A stretch of DNA of 36,649 nt, from assembly GCA_017962315.1 (NCBI GenBank), contig JAGCVN010000066.1, positions 1-36,649 of the forward strand, written 5' to 3'. The notes under the pieces were generated by a model. The model was not told the origin of the DNA. It saw only the letters and a program-made list of their open reading frames with translations, and made no database searches. The position numbers and the translations under genes were made by a program. The DNA is from Kiritimatiellia bacterium (GTDB lineage Bacteria > Verrucomicrobiota > Kiritimatiellia > RFP12 > UBA1067). Positions 33,754 through 36,649 of this stretch are shown here, piece by piece (position 1 is the stretch's first letter; every line of letters starts with the position of its first letter).

Positions 33754-34299
33754 ATGCGGGTTTTGATTCCCCTGGCCGACGGGGTGGAAGAAGTGGAAGC
33801 CGTCACCATCGCCGACGTCCTTCGTCGCGGCAAGGTCGAGGTGACGCTCGCTTCGGTCGGAGAGAACATCGAGGTGGAGACCTCCCACGGAATCGTCCTC
33901 AAGGCGGACGCGCCGTGGAACGGGCTGGATTTGCACACGTTCGACGCGATCGTCCTGCCCGGCGGAGGGCAGGGTACGCAGACGCTGATGGAAGACGCCC
34001 GCGTCATCGACACCGTGAAAGGATATGAAAAGGCGGGCAAGTTCGTCTGTGCCATCTGCGCGGCGCCGATGGTGCTGGCGCGCGCGGGGGTGTTGCAGAA
34101 CCGCAAGGCGACCTGTTACCCGACCTGCGCGGAGACGCTGGGCAAGTCCTACCAGGACGCCACGGTGATCGTTGACAACAACATCATCACGAGCCAGGGG
34201 CCGGGCACAGCCCTCCCGTTCGCCCTCGTCCTCCTCCACCACTTTGTCGGCGAACGGATCGCCCGCCAGGTCGCCTCCGGAATGTTGACGACGTACTGA
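33754..34299 (+). CDS. DJ-1/PfpI-family protein (YajL-like)
   Basis: This 181-residue protein starts behind GAGGAGG. It is a single flavodoxin-like domain of the DJ-1 clade: an N-terminal ADGVEEVEA segment with the conserved glutamate (E15), the LPGGGQG loop at about 68-74, and the nucleophile elbow A-I-C102-A-A-P. Length and motifs match bacterial YajL/ThiJ proteins of the DJ-1 group, linked to protection against oxidative and carbonyl stress; the exact activity (deglycase, glyoxalase or chaperone) is debated for the family. It has its own position after a terminator and is probably transcribed from a nearby promoter not identified here. Confidence 0.9.
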   Translation: MRVLIPLADGVEEVEAVTIADVLRRGKVEVTLASVGENIEVETSHGIVLKADAPWNGLDLHTFDAIVLPGGGQGTQTLMEDARVIDTVKGYEKAGKFVCAICAAPMVLARAGVLQNRKATCYPTCAETLGKSYQDATVIVDNNIITSQGPGTALPFALVLLHHFVGERIARQVASGMLTTY

Positions 34300-34346
34300 T
34301 TCAACCGTACCGACAACTGGCGAACGCTGGCGAGAGGAATCGGAAG

Positions 34347-36359
34347 ATGTCAGAAGAAGGAAGGGTATGCCCGTCTTGTAAGGCTCCGTTGGAACTGGGG
34401 GCTAAATTTTGCTCGATGTGCCGTGCCAAGGTGGCGGTAGACGGCTCGACGTCCGCGCCGGGCGTTCGGACGGCAGGTTCGTGCAGGGCGGAGGAGGGGA
34501 CGGTGCTGTGCGTGGACAGGCTCTCGATTCTCTTTGAGGGATGTCCGGGCATCGTCCGGTTCCGGGTCGATACCGATCGGCTCGGCGCGGATGCCCGAAA
34601 CCTTCGGTTCTCATTTGAGAGCCAGCTCAACGGATACAAGGTTCCTCCGATCCATCCGAGGGGGCGTAAAGGCACTTTTCAGGAGTTTAGCGTCACCTTC
34701 CCGGATCAAAAAGCCGGGGCTTTTGTCTGGTACGTTACGGCGGAATACGAAAGCGGCGGCAGCGTCAGGACATTCGAGGGCGAGGTACAGCTGGTCGTGA
34801 TGCGTCCGGGGGAGGCCCGGCAGGTCGCGGTCAACATCATGACGACCATTACCGCCGGGCACGCCACCGACGTGAACCTGAACCAAAACGCAGCGCAAGC
34901 GCTTGAAAAGATTTTGCAATCGAAAGAAGATCCGTTTGAGGCCCTGCGCCGCCTGATCCAAAGCAATGAGCGCGTGTGGGTGGGGGTGGAACTCTTCGAG
35001 GCGGATAAACCATCTACCCCGCCGCCCGCATCGGAACACCCTTCGTGTACCGAGGAGGACGCGGCTCGGACGCGTGTCGAGGCGATGATTGCCAAAAGGC
35101 GGCTTGAACGTATCCCGGATGCGGACGGGGTCGCAGAACGGAAGAAAGCTCTGTCTGATCTCTTCGATAAAGTCGAGATGTGCTTTGAGGCGCGACTTTT
35201 GACAGACACATTCCACACGTTCGCGGCGTATGTGAAGCAGCTGGAGGAGTTGGAAAAACTCGACAAGGAACGCAAGGCTCGGTTGGCGGCGGAACGCGAG
35301 CGGCAGAGGATTGCCAGAAAAGAGGCGAAACACAAGGCTCGGTTGGCGGAGGAGGCGGCGGAACGCGAACGGAAGAGGATTGCCAGAGAAGAGGCGAAAC
35401 GCAAAGCTCAGTTGGCGGCGGGGGCGGTGAAAACCGTCACGCTGCCCGGCGGCGCGGAGATGCGCTTCCGGTGGTGCCCGGCGGGGACGTTCGAGATGGG
35501 TAGCCCGGAGTCGGAGGAGGGGCGTTACGACGACGAGCGGCAGCACCGCGTCACCCTGACGAAGGGGTTCTGGATGGCGGAGACGGAGGTGACGCAGGGG
35601 CAGTGGCGGAAGTTGATGGACGGCGAGACCGTCGTGGACCTTGCGCGGAAGGGATTGCAGGATGATACCGAGTTCATGATCGCTGGAAAGAAACAGACAT
35701 TGCGGGAGTTCTGGAGGATGGAACGGAACGGAGATCCGAGAAATCGGTGCGGTGACTTGAAGGATGGCGTTCCCGTTTATAACGTCAGCTGGAACGAGGC
35801 TGTCGAGTTCTGCCGCCGCCTGACGCAACGGGAACGTGCCGCCGAACGAATCCCAGATGGCTATGAATACCGCATCCCGACGGAAGCCGAGTGGGAGTAC
35901 GCCTGCCGTGCGGGGACGACAACGGCGTTGCCGAACGGCAGGGGTATTCGCATCCTCGGTGCGAACAACGCACCCGCGCTTGACGACATCGCGTGGTACG
36001 GGGGGAACTCCAGCGTCGGTTTTGTGGGAAGCGGCTGGAAGACCTCCAATTGGCCGGAGAAGCAGTATCCCGATGGGACTGCCGGACCCCGCGGGGTGAA
36101 GAGGAAAGCAGCGAACGCCTGGGGGTTGTACGACATGATCGGGAACGTGTTTGAGTGGTGCGCGGACTGGTACGGGGAGTACCCGTCGGGAAGCGTGACC
36201 GACCCGACCGGTCCCTCTGAAGGCGTGTACCGCGTACTTCGCGGTGGGGGCTGGTTCGGCATCGCGCGTTTTTGTCGCTCCGCGGACCGGGTCAGGTACG
36301 AGCCAGGCTTTCGCAACAACATCCTTGGCTTCCGCCTTGCGCTCGCGCCGAGTCATTGA
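34347..36359 (+). CDS. Zinc-ribbon / coiled-coil / FGE-fold protein with candidate DGR variable region
   Basis: This 670-residue protein starts behind GAGAGGAA. Residues 8-25 hold a zinc ribbon (C8-x-x-C11, C22-x-x-C25). A beta-sandwich-like domain (about 50-160), a helical stretch, and a strongly charged coiled coil with near-repeats of KRKARLAAERERQRIARKEA type (about 300-358) follow. The FGE/C-type-lectin-like domain fills about 361-670, with FEMGS, ETEVTQGQW, E-W-E-Y-A-C-RAGT and N-V-F-E-W landmarks. Catalytic cysteines of true formylglycine enzymes are not present. No signal peptide or membrane segment is seen, so it should be cytoplasmic or exported by another route. The last 42 residues (629-670) pair with those of the gene at 10986-12122 in a retroelement-like pattern. 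Confidence 0.85.
   Translation: MSEEGRVCPSCKAPLELGAKFCSMCRAKVAVDGSTSAPGVRTAGSCRAEEGTVLCVDRLSILFEGCPGIVRFRVDTDRLGADARNLRFSFESQLNGYKVPPIHPRGRKGTFQEFSVTFPDQKAGAFVWYVTAEYESGGSVRTFEGEVQLVVMRPGEARQVAVNIMTTITAGHATDVNLNQNAAQALEKILQSKEDPFEALRRLIQSNERVWVGVELFEADKPSTPPPASEHPSCTEEDAARTRVEAMIAKRRLERIPDADGVAERKKALSDLFDKVEMCFEARLLTDTFHTFAAYVKQLEELEKLDKERKARLAAERERQRIARKEAKHKARLAEEAAERERKRIAREEAKRKAQLAAGAVKTVTLPGGAEMRFRWCPAGTFEMGSPESEEGRYDDERQHRVTLTKGFWMAETEVTQGQWRKLMDGETVVDLARKGLQDDTEFMIAGKKQTLREFWRMERNGDPRNRCGDLKDGVPVYNVSWNEAVEFCRRLTQRERAAERIPDGYEYRIPTEAEWEYACRAGTTTALPNGRGIRILGANNAPALDDIAWYGGNSSVGFVGSGWKTSNWPEKQYPDGTAGPRGVKRKAANAWGLYDMIGNVFEWCADWYGEYPSGSVTDPTGPSEGVYRVLRGGGWFGIARFCRSADRVRYEPGFRNNILGFRLALAPSH
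36231..36359 (+). other. Candidate DGR variable region 2 (3' end of FGE-fold gene)
   Basis: Codons for residues 637, 638, 642, 647, 649, 650, 651, 657, 658 and 659 read ttc, ggc, ttt, gac, gtc, agg, tac, aac, aac and atc. Each shares its third base with the corresponding codon in variable region 1 and differs only at adenine-accessible positions 1 and 2. The 3' end just after the last variable codon is GC-rich and nearly identical in both genes, as expected for the retrohoming anchor. Confidence 0.65.
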
Positions 36360-36544
36360 ACGGACGCCCCTCCATTGAGCTTGCACGGAGTAAAGGATAA
36401 GGAGCGAGCGAAGGCGCAGGGCGGCCGAGGCGGGACGTTGATCGCCGCGACGAGCGAGCCGGGCGTGGGAGTTTTTTTTATTTGGCTCTTCGAAGTTTTT
36501 AGTGGAACGGGAATCATCCTTGTCCGCCCATACCACTGAAAACA

Positions 36545-36623
36545 AACAAACGGATTTGCTTACGCCTAACGGCGTCCGCAAGGAGGAAGTGAGCCGCGTT
36601 AGCGGCGAACAAATCCGTTTGTT
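36545..36623. repeat. Inverted pair of REP-like units C (cloverleaf-like palindrome)
   Basis: A 14-bp perfect outer inverted repeat (36545-36558 with 36610-36623) encloses two hairpins: ACGCC-TAAC-GGCGT (36562-36575) and GCCGC-GTTA-GCGGC (36593-36606). The loops TAAC and GTTA are complementary. The rest of 36360-36544 holds no gene; a run of eight T residues lies at about 36472-36479 without a clean stem before it. Confidence 0.75.
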
Positions 36624-36649
36624 GGACAATTCCCCCAACACCAGTGTAA

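Noticed and set aside
36360..36480. An intrinsic terminator after the last gene based on the eight-T run
   Set aside because: No stable GC-rich stem immediately precedes the T run, so I recorded only the T run.
34611..36641. A 676-codon minus-strand open frame opposite the zinc-ribbon/FGE-fold gene
   Set aside because: The plus-strand product has recognised domains to its last codons; the antisense frame has none.
1..36649. CRISPR arrays, tRNA and rRNA genes
   Set aside because: No regularly spaced short direct repeats, no tRNA cloverleaf with a T-loop consensus and no rRNA segments were recognised by eye.

Overview
The window is GC-rich bacterial DNA with long multidomain exported proteins, a Gram-negative type III secretion operon, Tat and lipoprotein signals, a hydrazine-synthase-alpha-like cytochrome, and two FGE-sulfatase-fold proteins. 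This mix fits a host-associated member of the PVC superphylum (Kiritimatiellota, Lentisphaerota or a nearby Verrucomicrobiota lineage). That placement is inferred from gene content; there is no rRNA or other marker gene in the window.

Layout. 1-465: dispersed repeat. 466-3228: exported TolB-propeller/cytochrome c protein. 3298-8899 (minus): six-gene type III secretion operon encoding the export gate protein SctU and a set of translocon proteins with their TPR chaperone, driven by a near-consensus sigma70 promoter. 9048-10981 (plus, divergent): two membrane-anchored proteins, the second a DD-peptidase-like zinc protein. 10986-12122 (minus): membrane-anchored FGE-fold protein. 12462-14564 (minus): secreted multidomain protein. 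14663-16073: accessory strip with a RelB/DinJ-like antitoxin, a VapBC pair, and remnants of a transposase and a DUF3846-like gene. 16301-21093 (minus): translationally coupled pair, a TPR membrane protein and a 1243-residue lipase/VWA/Calx-beta protein; the promoter-proximal part is visibly AT-richer than its surroundings. 22042-24937: housekeeping run (EttA, a DnaQ-like exonuclease, RdgB). 25317-28449: restriction-modification operon with two related cytosine-5 methyltransferases and an HNH nuclease. 28463-29896: Tat-exported metallophosphoesterase. 30428-33679: lipoprotein aldose 1-epimerase and SSS sugar symporter. 33754-34299: DJ-1 protein. 34347-36359: zinc-ribbon/coiled-coil/FGE-fold protein. 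36360-36649: a pair of inverted REP-like units.

The most notable signal is in the last 43 codons of the two FGE-fold genes, which lie on opposite strands about 25 kb apart. They share a conserved framework but differ at ten codons. At all ten the third base is identical, and both forms can be reached from AAC, AAT or AAG by changing only adenines. This is the signature of variable regions written by a diversity-generating retroelement (DGR). No reverse transcriptase or template repeat is in the window, so the retroelement would have to act from elsewhere.

Three repeat families also stand out. One is a short hairpin family whose stems covary between copies and which sits in frame inside a secreted-protein gene. 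A second is a long structured repeat; two inverted copies of it bracket the restriction-modification operon plus the phosphoesterase. The third is a REP-like unit with a TAAC/GTTA loop. No tRNA, rRNA or CRISPR array was seen.
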